This document shows, in pieces, positions 1-6,104 of a stretch of 22,821 bases of DNA. Source of the stretch: CAYJBP01 sp964368605 (GTDB lineage: Bacteria; Bacillota; Dehalobacteriia; UBA4068); the NCBI GenBank assembly GCA_964368605.1, contig CAYJBP010000027.1, positions 1 to 22,821 of the forward strand, in the 5' to 3' direction. The notes beneath the pieces are model-generated. The model did not search any database, was not told the origin of the DNA, and saw only the letters and a program-made list of their open reading frames with translations. Both the position numbers and the translations under genes were made by a program. How positions within the stretch are numbered: position 1 is the first letter of the stretch; every line of letters starts with the position of its first letter.

Positions 1-90
1 AGCTACCGAAGCTACCGCAGCTACCGAAGCTACCGAAGCTACCGCAGCTACCGCAGCTACCGGAGTTACCGCAGCTACCACAGTTACCGC
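1..90 (+). repeat. 9-bp tandem repeat, ten units
   Basis: The unit is agctaccgN, repeated ten times without a break. Units 8 and 10 begin agt, and unit 9 carries cac in place of cgN. The array probably starts before the window edge, so its true copy number is unknown. It lies inside the partial coding region ending at 126. Confidence 0.85.
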
Positions 91-126
91 GGCGGCCTTG
101 CTACCATTTACTATAGCTCCGCGTAA
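1..126 (+). CDS. 3' end of a protein with a (Ser-Tyr-Arg)n tail, partial
   Basis: Only the last 41 codons are in the window, ending at TAA 124-126. Ten 9-bp units at 1-90 read Ser-Tyr-Arg nine times and Ser-Tyr-His once (unit 9), followed by a short non-repeat tail ending YYSSA. Other frames are also open through the repeat. This frame is preferred because nearly all differences between units fall at third positions (cga/cgc/cgg for Arg, agc/agt for Ser), which is the pattern of selection on this reading. The same changes would alter amino acids in most other frames. The family cannot be recognised from the tail. A basic, tyrosine-rich repeat tail would suit a surface, coat or nucleic-acid-binding protein, but that is a guess. 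Confidence 0.5.
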   Translation, partial: SYRSYRSYRSYRSYRSYRSYRSYRSYHSYRGGLATIYYSSA

Positions 127-251
127 AAAGCGCTGCCAATCATTATCCTAAACCAAAATTTTTAAGAAAGCTCCTGTGCTCCTTATTTGGGCTGCTCTAA
201 ATTATTGCTTTAATAAAAAATATTAGCAAATAACTACTTAAATAGCTTTCT

Positions 252-300
252 GGCTTAAATGCATATATGCTCAGTCTTTTTAAGCTTAGGCCGTTTTTTT
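252..300 (+). terminator. Probable terminator of the left-edge gene
   Basis: GGCTTAA (252-258) can pair with TTAGGCC (286-292) with one U-G pair. It is followed by G and seven T residues (294-300). An alternative arm pairing, GCTTAAA (253-259) with TTTAAGC (279-285), encloses the palindrome GCATATATGC (261-270). The T run is on the + strand, so it would serve the gene ending at 126. It is 125 nt past that stop, which lowers confidence. Confidence 0.4.
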
Positions 301-304
301 GTTA

Positions 305-1240
305 TTAGTCATTAAATTCGGTCATATTAGCCCGATAGCGCAAGGGTAGTAAATTCCTTTGGCAAATGGGGTTTTCCCTGGCCGCAATCGCAATATCATT
401 GAAAAACTGCCGCCATAACTGGCGGTATTTTTTTTCGTCTTCAGAAACAGTAGGCAGTATTAAATCATTTAACTCGATGATTTGATGCTGAAAGTTTTCG
501 GCAATTAATGCTGCTTTATGCGTTTTGTCATAGATTAAAAAATCCTGCCTGCCTAGCCTTGCTTGAAAATGACCGCCCAAATAGGGGAGGACAAAGTTTT
601 TCGGGCTAATAATAGCAATCAATTTGCCGTCAAAATCACTAAAACGGATAAATCCTAATAATAAATGCCGCTCCTTAAATAAATGCTTTTCGGCTGCAAT
701 TAAGGGGGCTACCAGCTCATGCCCCAAATTAGTAATTGTTTTGCCGCCTTCATTAAAAGCCAACTGTAAAAAGCGTAATAAGTGCATTTCCTTATCTTTA
801 AGGCAGCTTAAAAAAATATTTTTAATCAAATTATCAATACGAGTGCCCAGTTTTTTTATAGCCTTAGCTACTCTTAAGGCATGCTGTTGGTTTAAGTCTA
901 TATATAAACTAGGTAAAAGGCTTGATTCGGCCGCCGTCCCAATCATTTGGGGCATTTGCTTGGTTGCAAAGCAATGGAAAACTAGGCTATAAAAGCCGCC
1001 TAAGGTGCCATCATAGCTATAATGGATGCTTGTTTCCTCTAAGTTGATCTTTTTAGTGGGAATTTGATATTTAGCGGCAGCTAAGTGCTGTTTATTGCAA
1101 GAATTAGATTTTTTATTAATGTTTGCTTTGCTGCCAGGGCTTAATTTGGGATTGGATATTGTACTATTACAGGTGTTTTGCTTGGCGCTTATATTATCCG
1201 CAAATACTGTGCTTTGCTTTATAGCTTCGAGCTTAGGCAT
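305..1240 (-). CDS. DUF4130 protein, partner of the radical SAM DNA repair protein
   Basis: 311 aa. It resembles the 'probable DNA metabolism protein' family (DUF4130 / TIGR03915), which sits next to a radical SAM protein in many Firmicutes and is fused to a uracil-DNA glycosylase-like domain in other bacteria. Seen here are the family opening YDGTLGGF (76-83) and the C-terminal block from ENPICQRN to YRANMTEF (289-309). The start is well fixed: AAGGAGG at 1248-1254 lies 7 nt upstream of ATG 1238-1240. The gene overlaps the upstream radical SAM gene by 22 nt, so the two are probably translationally coupled. Odd point: about 70 residues precede the normal family start, rich in Ser, Asn, Lys and Gln and without obvious domain character. 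The biochemical activity of the family is, to my knowledge, unproven; a role in DNA modification or repair is inferred from partners and gene fusions. Confidence 0.85.
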   Translation of the reverse strand: MPKLEAIKQSTVFADNISAKQNTCNSTISNPKLSPGSKANINKKSNSCNKQHLAAAKYQIPTKKINLEETSIHYSYDGTLGGFYSLVFHCFATKQMPQMIGTAAESSLLPSLYIDLNQQHALRVAKAIKKLGTRIDNLIKNIFLSCLKDKEMHLLRFLQLAFNEGGKTITNLGHELVAPLIAAEKHLFKERHLLLGFIRFSDFDGKLIAIISPKNFVLPYLGGHFQARLGRQDFLIYDKTHKAALIAENFQHQIIELNDLILPTVSEDEKKYRQLWRQFFNDIAIAARENPICQRNLLPLRYRANMTEFND

Positions 1241-2559
1241 GCAACTGCCTCCTTCAGTGCTTGTTGAGGTGCATTAAACTGCTTAATATCATTAGCCTGG
1301 GGTAGGCTAGGGTCATAATTGCCAAAAAGAGTCATCTGTTCTAGGCCATAGCCGGTGGCTTGCTTATCAATTAAGGCTCGCATAGCTACTGTTTTGTTTA
1401 TTTTCATCCCTTGGGGTAAATCGGCACAAATAATAAAAAACTGTGCTCTTTTTAAAACTACACCTATTCTTTTAAGGGCATTTAAATCCAACTTGCCATT
1501 TTTACGCGCTACAATTATGCGCCTTGCGCTTAGTGGGCCAATACCTGGTATTCTTAATAGTAATTCCTGGCTGGCAGTATTAATATCGATTGGGAAGAAA
1601 TGACGATTATGCAAAGCCCAATTGCATTTAGGGTCGAGATAGGGGTTGAAATTAGGATTATCTTCGCTTAAAATTTCCTGATAATTAAATTTATATTGAC
1701 GGAGCAAAAAATCTGCCTGATAAAGGCGATGCTCCCGTAATAAAGGGGGGGCGCTTTGCAAGGCCGGTAAGTTTTTATCTTCTACCACCGGGATATAGGC
1801 CGAGTAAAATACCCTTTTAAGCCCATATTTTTGATATAATCCCGCCGATAGACGCATTATTTGCAAATCATTTTCGGGGCTGGCACCGATAATCATTTGT
1901 GTACTTTGGCCGGCTGTTGCAAAACGGGGTGCTTTGCGATAAAGGGTAATTTCCTTTTTGTTTTGTTGTAAATTGTTGGCAATTTGTGCCATTGGCCTTA
2001 AAATATTAGCCTTGGTTTTTAATGGAGCTAGTTTTTGCAAGCTTTGCTCACTTGGTAATTCAATATTTACACTTAAACGGTCGGCCAGTAGCCCCAGTTT
2101 ATGAATTAAGTCCGGCGCCGAACCCGGTATGGTTTTGGCATGGATATATCCGCCAAAATTATGCTTATAGCGTAATATGCTTAGGGTTTTAATCATTTGT
2201 TCCATGGTATAATCGGCGTTTTTTACAACTGCACTGGATAAAAATAAGCCTTCTATATAATTGCGACGATAAAATTCTATGGTTAACTCGGCCAATTCGG
2301 ACGCTAAAAAGGTGGCACGGGCAATATCATTATCTTGGCGATTTTCGCAGTAGCGGCAGTTATAGATACAATTATTGCTTAGCAATACCTTTAGCAGGGA
2401 TATGCAGCGCCCGTCGGCCGAAAAGCTATGGCAGCAGCCGGCTACCATTGTGGAGCCTAATGCTTGATAATCATGCTTACGATTTGAGCCGGAGCTGGTA
2501 CAGGCTACATCATATTTGGCAGACATGCTTAAAATATGTAGTTTTTGTTCTAAATCCAT
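1219..2559 (-). CDS. Radical SAM protein, putative DNA modification/repair
   Basis: 446 aa, matching in layout the family annotated as putative DNA modification/repair radical SAM protein (TIGR03916). The N-terminus has KYDVACTSSGS (15-25) and CHSFSADGRC (43-52). The [4Fe-4S]/SAM motif CX3CX2C is C64, C68, C71. A helix-hairpin-helix segment around 334-352 (IPGIGPLSARR) suggests non-specific DNA binding, and a C-terminal MTLFGNYDP lies at 409-417. The start ATG 2557-2559 has GAGG at 2567-2570, 7 nt upstream. It is the first gene of a two-gene operon with the DUF4130 partner. Its promoter carries two abutting LexA-like boxes, so SOS induction on DNA damage is expected. The substrate lesion is unknown. 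Confidence 0.88.
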   Translation of the reverse strand: MDLEQKLHILSMSAKYDVACTSSGSNRKHDYQALGSTMVAGCCHSFSADGRCISLLKVLLSNNCIYNCRYCENRQDNDIARATFLASELAELTIEFYRRNYIEGLFLSSAVVKNADYTMEQMIKTLSILRYKHNFGGYIHAKTIPGSAPDLIHKLGLLADRLSVNIELPSEQSLQKLAPLKTKANILRPMAQIANNLQQNKKEITLYRKAPRFATAGQSTQMIIGASPENDLQIMRLSAGLYQKYGLKRVFYSAYIPVVEDKNLPALQSAPPLLREHRLYQADFLLRQYKFNYQEILSEDNPNFNPYLDPKCNWALHNRHFFPIDINTASQELLLRIPGIGPLSARRIIVARKNGKLDLNALKRIGVVLKRAQFFIICADLPQGMKINKTVAMRALIDKQATGYGLEQMTLFGNYDPSLPQANDIKQFNAPQQALKEAVACLSSKL

Positions 2560-2569
2560 ACAATATCCT

Positions 2570-2597
2570 CGTACTAATGTTCGGGAACGTTTGTTCT
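2570..2597 (-). promoter_or_regulatory. Two abutting LexA (SOS) boxes
   Basis: Two 14-bp sites lie back to back. Site 1 (2584-2597) contains GAAC-N4-GTTC exactly (+ strand GAACGTTTGTTC at 2585-2596). Site 2 (2570-2583) reads CGAACATTAGTACG on the minus strand, matching the B. subtilis-type palindrome CGAACATATGTTCG at 11 of 14 positions. Site 1 directly follows the -10, and site 2 extends toward the ribosome site. This is the expected geometry for a LexA-repressed promoter. That LexA binds here is inferred. Confidence 0.75.
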
Positions 2598-2626
2598 ATT
2601 ATATCATATGATAATATCAATTGCAA
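2598..2626 (-). promoter_or_regulatory. Sigma-A promoter of the radical SAM/DUF4130 operon
   Basis: On the minus strand, -35 TTGCAA (2626-2621), a 17-nt spacer, and -10 TATAAT (2603-2598). Transcription should start near 2591, inside the LexA-like box that abuts the -10, so a bound repressor would block initiation. Confidence 0.75.
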
Positions 2627-2730
2627 GTCTTTTGCCTAAAAAAATTAATGTGGATAGATGATTATTATAATCGGTTTTTAATATTTATCTTTAAGGCAAA
2701 ATCTTTAAAGGATGTATTAACTATTTGGGC

Positions 2731-2787
2731 AAAAAAAACAACCGCATATAATCTGCCTAATTAGATTGGTTAGATTGCATGCGGTTG
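2731..2787 (-). terminator. Rho-independent terminator of the por operon
   Basis: Read on the minus strand, CAACCGCAT (2787-2779) pairs with ATGCGGTTG (2747-2739) and is followed by eight T residues (2738-2731). The roughly 31-nt loop contains a smaller AATCT/AGATT pairing. It lies 16 nt past the porB stop. Confidence 0.85.
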
Positions 2788-2802
2788 CTTATATTAATTT
2801 AA

Positions 2803-3738
2803 CTAGCCTTCCTGGCTCATATTCAAAAGATATTGCCAATTGCTATCCACTTCTTGTTGCACTTGTTCTATCATCCACTCATTGCCCGGCTTAAACATAT
2901 GGGCAAAGCGGCCTTGCGGTTTTAGATAATCTTCTACCGGCAACTTTTGCTTAGGCTTATAGCTTAGGCTGTATTTGCCGTCGATAACTTCAAACAATGG
3001 CCATACGCAGGTATCTACCGCTAATTTAGTGATTAGCATTAAATCCTCGGTATTATAGCGCCAACCACGGGGGCAGGGCGCCATTACATTTAAAAAGGCT
3101 GCGCCGGGAGTATAGATGGCTTTTTGCGATTTTTCGCTAATATCCTTAAAGTTACCAATAAAAGTGGTTTGTGCCACATAAGGGATATTATGGGCAACCA
3201 TAATTTTGGTTAAATCCTTTTTCTTTTGCATTTTGCCGGGTATTATTTCGCCAACCGGTGTGGTTGTGGTATCGGCAAAGTGTGGGGTAGAGGAGGAGCG
3301 CTGAATGCCGGTATTCATATAAGCCTCATTATCATAGCAAACATAAACCATATCATGGCCACGCTCCATGGCTCCCGATAAGGACTGAAAACCGATATCA
3401 TAAGTGCCGCCATCACCACCGAAGGCGATAAATTTATAGGTATCATCTAATTGGCCACGCTTTTTTAAGAGCTTATAGGCGGCTTCTACACCGGAAATTG
3501 TGGCTGCGGCATTTTCGAAAGCATTATGAATAAAACTGTCTTTCCAGGAAGTATAAGGGTACATAAATGTAGACACTTCTAAGCAGGATGTTGCCGAGCA
3601 AACTACGGCCTTATCTTCGGGATTAAGGGCTCTTAATATAGTACGAACCGCAATTGGCGCCCCGCAGCCGGCACACATCCGATGACCGCCGGTTAAGCGT
3701 TCTTCCCTTTGCAAATTGTTTTTTAAGTTATAAGTCAT
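2803..3738 (-). CDS. porB: Pyruvate:ferredoxin oxidoreductase, beta subunit
   Basis: 311 aa, full length for the thiamine-diphosphate-binding subunit of the four-subunit enzyme that converts pyruvate and CoA to acetyl-CoA, CO2 and reduced ferredoxin. The TPP/Mg motif runs from GGDGG (107-111) to CYDNEAYMNTG (134-144). The N-terminal CAGC gives C22 and C25. C47 or C52 together with C222 (APCPRGW) are likely further ligands of the subunit's Fe-S cluster. It is the last gene of the operon, 14 nt after porA, with an AGGGAGG ribosome site. The sequence fits pyruvate better than branched-chain or indolepyruvate relatives, but substrate choice within this superfamily is not certain from sequence alone. 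Confidence 0.9.
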   Translation of the reverse strand: MTYNLKNNLQREERLTGGHRMCAGCGAPIAVRTILRALNPEDKAVVCSATSCLEVSTFMYPYTSWKDSFIHNAFENAAATISGVEAAYKLLKKRGQLDDTYKFIAFGGDGGTYDIGFQSLSGAMERGHDMVYVCYDNEAYMNTGIQRSSSTPHFADTTTTPVGEIIPGKMQKKKDLTKIMVAHNIPYVAQTTFIGNFKDISEKSQKAIYTPGAAFLNVMAPCPRGWRYNTEDLMLITKLAVDTCVWPLFEVIDGKYSLSYKPKQKLPVEDYLKPQGRFAHMFKPGNEWMIEQVQQEVDSNWQYLLNMSQEG

Positions 3739-3752
3739 TAAACTGGCCTCCC

Positions 3753-4925
3753 TTATTCACGTACATCTAAATAACGATAGCTATCGCCCACTATACCCGT
3801 TGCGGCAATAGTAGATAATTGATCATAAACATGCTTAATACTTTCTACCCTTACATCACGGCCGCCTAAACCATAAATATAATTAATGGCTTTAGGCTGG
3901 TGAATTCCTGCTACCTGCATGGCTGCACATACTTCGGCAAAAATAGGTCCCGAATGGCTATTAAAGCTATCGGCTTTATCCAGTACGGCAAAAGCCTTAA
4001 TATGGGCAAGTGCTTGGGCAATTTCGCTGGCAGGGAAGGGGCGGAAGGCTCTAATTTTAATAAGGCCTACTTTTTGGCCTTGGGCGCGTAATTGCTTAAT
4101 CGCCTCTTTAGCCGTACCGGCTGATGAACCGATAATAATGATTGCCAATTCGGCATCTTCCATTTGATATTGTTCGATTAAATCATAATTACGGCCTGTT
4201 AAGATGCCAAATTCGGCACTTACTTGCTTGATAATATCTTTAGCATCAATCATAGCCTGAGCTTGCTGGCGCTTAGCCTCGATATAATAGGCCGGGGTAG
4301 CATAAGGGCCTACAGCCATTACCCCTTTTAATAAGGAATGCTCGGGTTTATATTCGCCTACAAAAGCCTTTACCTTATCATCTTCTAGCAATTCGATATT
4401 TTCGATAGCATGCGAGGTGATAAAGCCATCTTGGCAAATCATAATCGGCAAATTTACGGCTTCGCCGATGCGCATAGCTTGCAGATAATTATCATAGGCT
4501 TCTTGATTGGTTTCGGCAAAGAGCATTAACCAGCCGGAATCACGCACACTCATGGCATCGGAATGGTCATTATTAATATTGATGGGGCCGGATAAAGCAC
4601 GGCAGGATACGGCCAAGGTAATCGGTAAGCGATTAGAGGCAGCTACATAAAGCATTTCATGCATATAGCTTAAACCGCAAGAAGATGTAGCGCTAATTGC
4701 TCGGCAGCCGGCTGCTTGAGCACCAATGCAGGTAGACATAGCACTATGTTCACTTTCGACAGCAATAAACTCGGTATCTACTTCGCCATTATCTACATAG
4801 CCGGAGAAATATTGCGGTATTTCGGTTGAAGGGGTGATTGGAAAAGCACCCATCACATCCGGATTAATTTGTTTCATGGCAAAAGCAACAGCTTCATTGC
4901 CGGATAGACGTTCTCTAATTCCCAT
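3753..4925 (-). CDS. porA: Pyruvate:ferredoxin oxidoreductase, alpha subunit
   Basis: 390 aa, the usual length for PorA of the gamma-delta-alpha-beta type. The N-terminus GIRERLSGNEAVAFAM and the following FPITPSTEIPQ segment (about 28-38) are the pyruvate-binding pyrimidine-domain signature. EHSAMSTCIGAQAAGCRA and SSCGLSYMHEMLY follow. A C-terminal transketolase-like domain II covers roughly 255-360 (IGSSAGTAKEAI ... IRAFRPFPASEI). ATG at 4923-4925 has AAGGAGG 8 nt upstream (4934-4940). It lies 13 nt after porD and 14 nt before porB, with no promoter between. No missing key residues were noticed. Confidence 0.92.
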   Translation of the reverse strand: MGIRERLSGNEAVAFAMKQINPDVMGAFPITPSTEIPQYFSGYVDNGEVDTEFIAVESEHSAMSTCIGAQAAGCRAISATSSCGLSYMHEMLYVAASNRLPITLAVSCRALSGPININNDHSDAMSVRDSGWLMLFAETNQEAYDNYLQAMRIGEAVNLPIMICQDGFITSHAIENIELLEDDKVKAFVGEYKPEHSLLKGVMAVGPYATPAYYIEAKRQQAQAMIDAKDIIKQVSAEFGILTGRNYDLIEQYQMEDAELAIIIIGSSAGTAKEAIKQLRAQGQKVGLIKIRAFRPFPASEIAQALAHIKAFAVLDKADSFNSHSGPIFAEVCAAMQVAGIHQPKAINYIYGLGGRDVRVESIKHVYDQLSTIAATGIVGDSYRYLDVRE

Positions 4926-4938
4926 AAGATATTCCTCC

Positions 4939-5250
4939 TTACTTTTCGTCTTTAATCATATTGATAGCGTCAAAAGGGCATACTTGGGCACAAATGCCGC
5001 AGCCCTTGCAGAAAAAATAATCAAATTCGCCCCTTTTGCCGTTGGTATCTACGGGAATAGACATATCCGGGCAAACCGGCGCACATAATAAACATTGCTT
5101 GCATTTGGCAGCATCAAAAATTGGCTTAATAGTGCGCCAATCGCCGGTATTTACCAAAGCCGAGGTGCCACCTTCGGCAATTGCGCAGCCGGGGGTGATA
5201 TTATGCCAATTTATTTTTTCGTTGATATCTTTAGCTTGTGTATAAGTCAT
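4939..5250 (-). CDS. porD: Pyruvate:ferredoxin oxidoreductase, delta (ferredoxin-like) subunit
   Basis: 103 aa, carrying two [4Fe-4S] clusters that pass electrons from the catalytic TPP site to external ferredoxin. The first ligand set is C50, C53, C56, C60 (CKQCLLCAPVCP) and the second is C81, C84, C87, C91 (CKGCGICAQVCP). The start overlaps the porG stop by 4 nt (ATGA), and GGAGGAGG lies at 5261-5268, indicating translational coupling. The roughly 45 residues before the first cluster are typical of PorD rather than of free ferredoxins. Confidence 0.92.
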   Translation of the reverse strand: MTYTQAKDINEKINWHNITPGCAIAEGGTSALVNTGDWRTIKPIFDAAKCKQCLLCAPVCPDMSIPVDTNGKRGEFDYFFCKGCGICAQVCPFDAINMIKDEK

Positions 5251-5825
5251 CCTAATTTAACCTCCTCCATAGAGCGCTTTAAGGCAGCCATATTGCCGGC
5301 AATAACCTGCGGTTTGCTGGCAAATTTATGCTCAAAAGAAGCCTGCATATCTTTAATAAAAGACTCTTCTTCCACTACATTCGAAACTTTTACAATAGCG
5401 GCCAACATAGGGGTATTGGGGAAATTTTTGCCTAAAGTTTCCTCGCTGATACGGCCGGCATCAATGGTGCATACCCTGCCGGCATAGCCTTTAAGTAAGG
5501 GGCGAATTTGTTCGGGGCTTTTAGCAGAATTGATAACGATAGCACCATCGGCCTTTAAACCGGCGGTAACATCTACACTGCTTAACAGGGTTTCGTCCAC
5601 CACTACCACATAATCTGGATCGTAAATATTGGAATGGACGGTGTTGCGGCTACTGCTAATTCGATTATAGGCGGTAATTGGCGCACCCATACGCTCGGGC
5701 CCATATTCGGGAAAGCCTTGCACGTATTTACCGGTATTAAAAGCAGCATCGGCCAGTAGAATAGAGGCTGTTTTAGCGCCTTGTCCACCACGGCCATGCC
5801 AGCGAATTTCGATAATATCTTTCAT
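5247..5825 (-). CDS. porG: Pyruvate:ferredoxin oxidoreductase, gamma subunit
   Basis: 192 aa, the usual size of the gamma subunit (domain III of the single-chain enzyme), thought to help bind CoA. Recognisable blocks are IRWHGRGGQGAKTAS (7-21), GFPEYGPERMGAPITAYNR and DPDYVVVVDETLL. It is the first gene of porGDAB, the order found in Thermotoga and many Clostridia. ATG at 5823-5825 has AAGGAGG at 5834-5840, spacing 8. It is driven by a good sigma-A promoter at 5856-5884. Confidence 0.92.
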   Translation of the reverse strand: MKDIIEIRWHGRGGQGAKTASILLADAAFNTGKYVQGFPEYGPERMGAPITAYNRISSSRNTVHSNIYDPDYVVVVDETLLSSVDVTAGLKADGAIVINSAKSPEQIRPLLKGYAGRVCTIDAGRISEETLGKNFPNTPMLAAIVKVSNVVEEESFIKDMQASFEHKFASKPQVIAGNMAALKRSMEEVKLG

Positions 5826-5855
5826 CGGTTAATCCTCCTTATTTTTGCTACAAGC

Positions 5856-5884
5856 ATTTTATCATAAATATGTTAGGTGGTCAA
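5856..5884 (-). promoter_or_regulatory. Sigma-A promoter of porGDAB
   Basis: On the minus strand, -35 TTGACC (5884-5879), 17-nt spacer, -10 TAAAAT (5861-5856). The leader to the porG start is only about 25 nt, just enough for the ribosome site. Confidence 0.75.
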
Positions 5885-5921
5885 CTAATAATTTAAGACG
5901 GGCAATCCTATAATCAATGAT

Positions 5922-5935
5922 TGATAACGTTATCA
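5922..5935. promoter_or_regulatory. cre/LacI-family-like operator upstream of porG
   Basis: TGATAACGTTATCA is a perfect 14-bp palindrome with the central CG typical of LacI/GalR-family operators. Together with the preceding T it matches the Bacillus cre consensus WTGNAANCGNWNNCW with one mismatch. It lies upstream of the por -35, centred about 80 bp before the predicted start, a position more compatible with activation than with road-block repression. Which regulator binds is inference. Confidence 0.5.
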
Positions 5936-5995
5936 GTGCGAAGATAAACTAAAAATCGATTATAAAATATTTTTAAAATTAAAAGTTAAAATTGG

Positions 5996-6104
5996 CTTAA
6001 AATCGCGCTTTTTGGCAAAGCCAAAACATCCCGCAATATCAAGCCAAAAACCACTAAGCGTCATGGATGTAAAAAAGAGGCTGTCGCGACAGCCTCTTTT
6101 TTAT
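5996..6104. repeat. Dispersed two-hairpin intergenic repeat, copy A
   Basis: This stretch aligns with 20197-20300. Shared in order are CTTAAAA, then GCGC(t/c)TTTTGGC(a/g)AAGCCAAAACA, then CCCG, TCAAGC, CGTCAT and the GAGGCTGTCG...GACAGCCTC stem. Hairpin 1 here is TTTTGGC (6010-6016) with GCCAAAA (6020-6026); hairpin 2 is the terminator at 6071-6102. The middle is less conserved. Origin is unknown; it could be a small non-autonomous element or a structured 3' region. Confidence 0.65.
6071..6102 (-). terminator. Perfect-palindrome terminator of the c-di-GMP gene
   Basis: The arm AAAAAAGAGGCTGTCG (6071-6086) is exactly complementary to 6087-6102, making a 32-bp perfect inverted repeat with A and T runs on the two sides, so it can work in both directions. 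It overlaps the stop codon (6101-6103) of the minus-strand gene it serves. Confidence 0.9.

Noticed and set aside
1..90. Tandem repeat as a CRISPR array
   Set aside because: Units are 9 bp with no spacers.
1..151. Alternative + strand reading of the repeat as Ala-Thr-Glu/Ala units, and open minus-strand readings
   Set aside because: Unit-to-unit changes would mostly alter the amino acid in those frames, while the Ser-Tyr-Arg frame absorbs nearly all of them silently.
624..992. + strand open frame of 122 codons
   Set aside because: It lies wholly antisense to the DUF4130 gene, has no ribosome site that I can see, and its composition follows the opposite gene.
6071..6102. GGCTGTCG inverted repeats as ends of an insertion sequence
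   Set aside because: No transposase gene is present and each copy has the A/T runs expected of a terminator.
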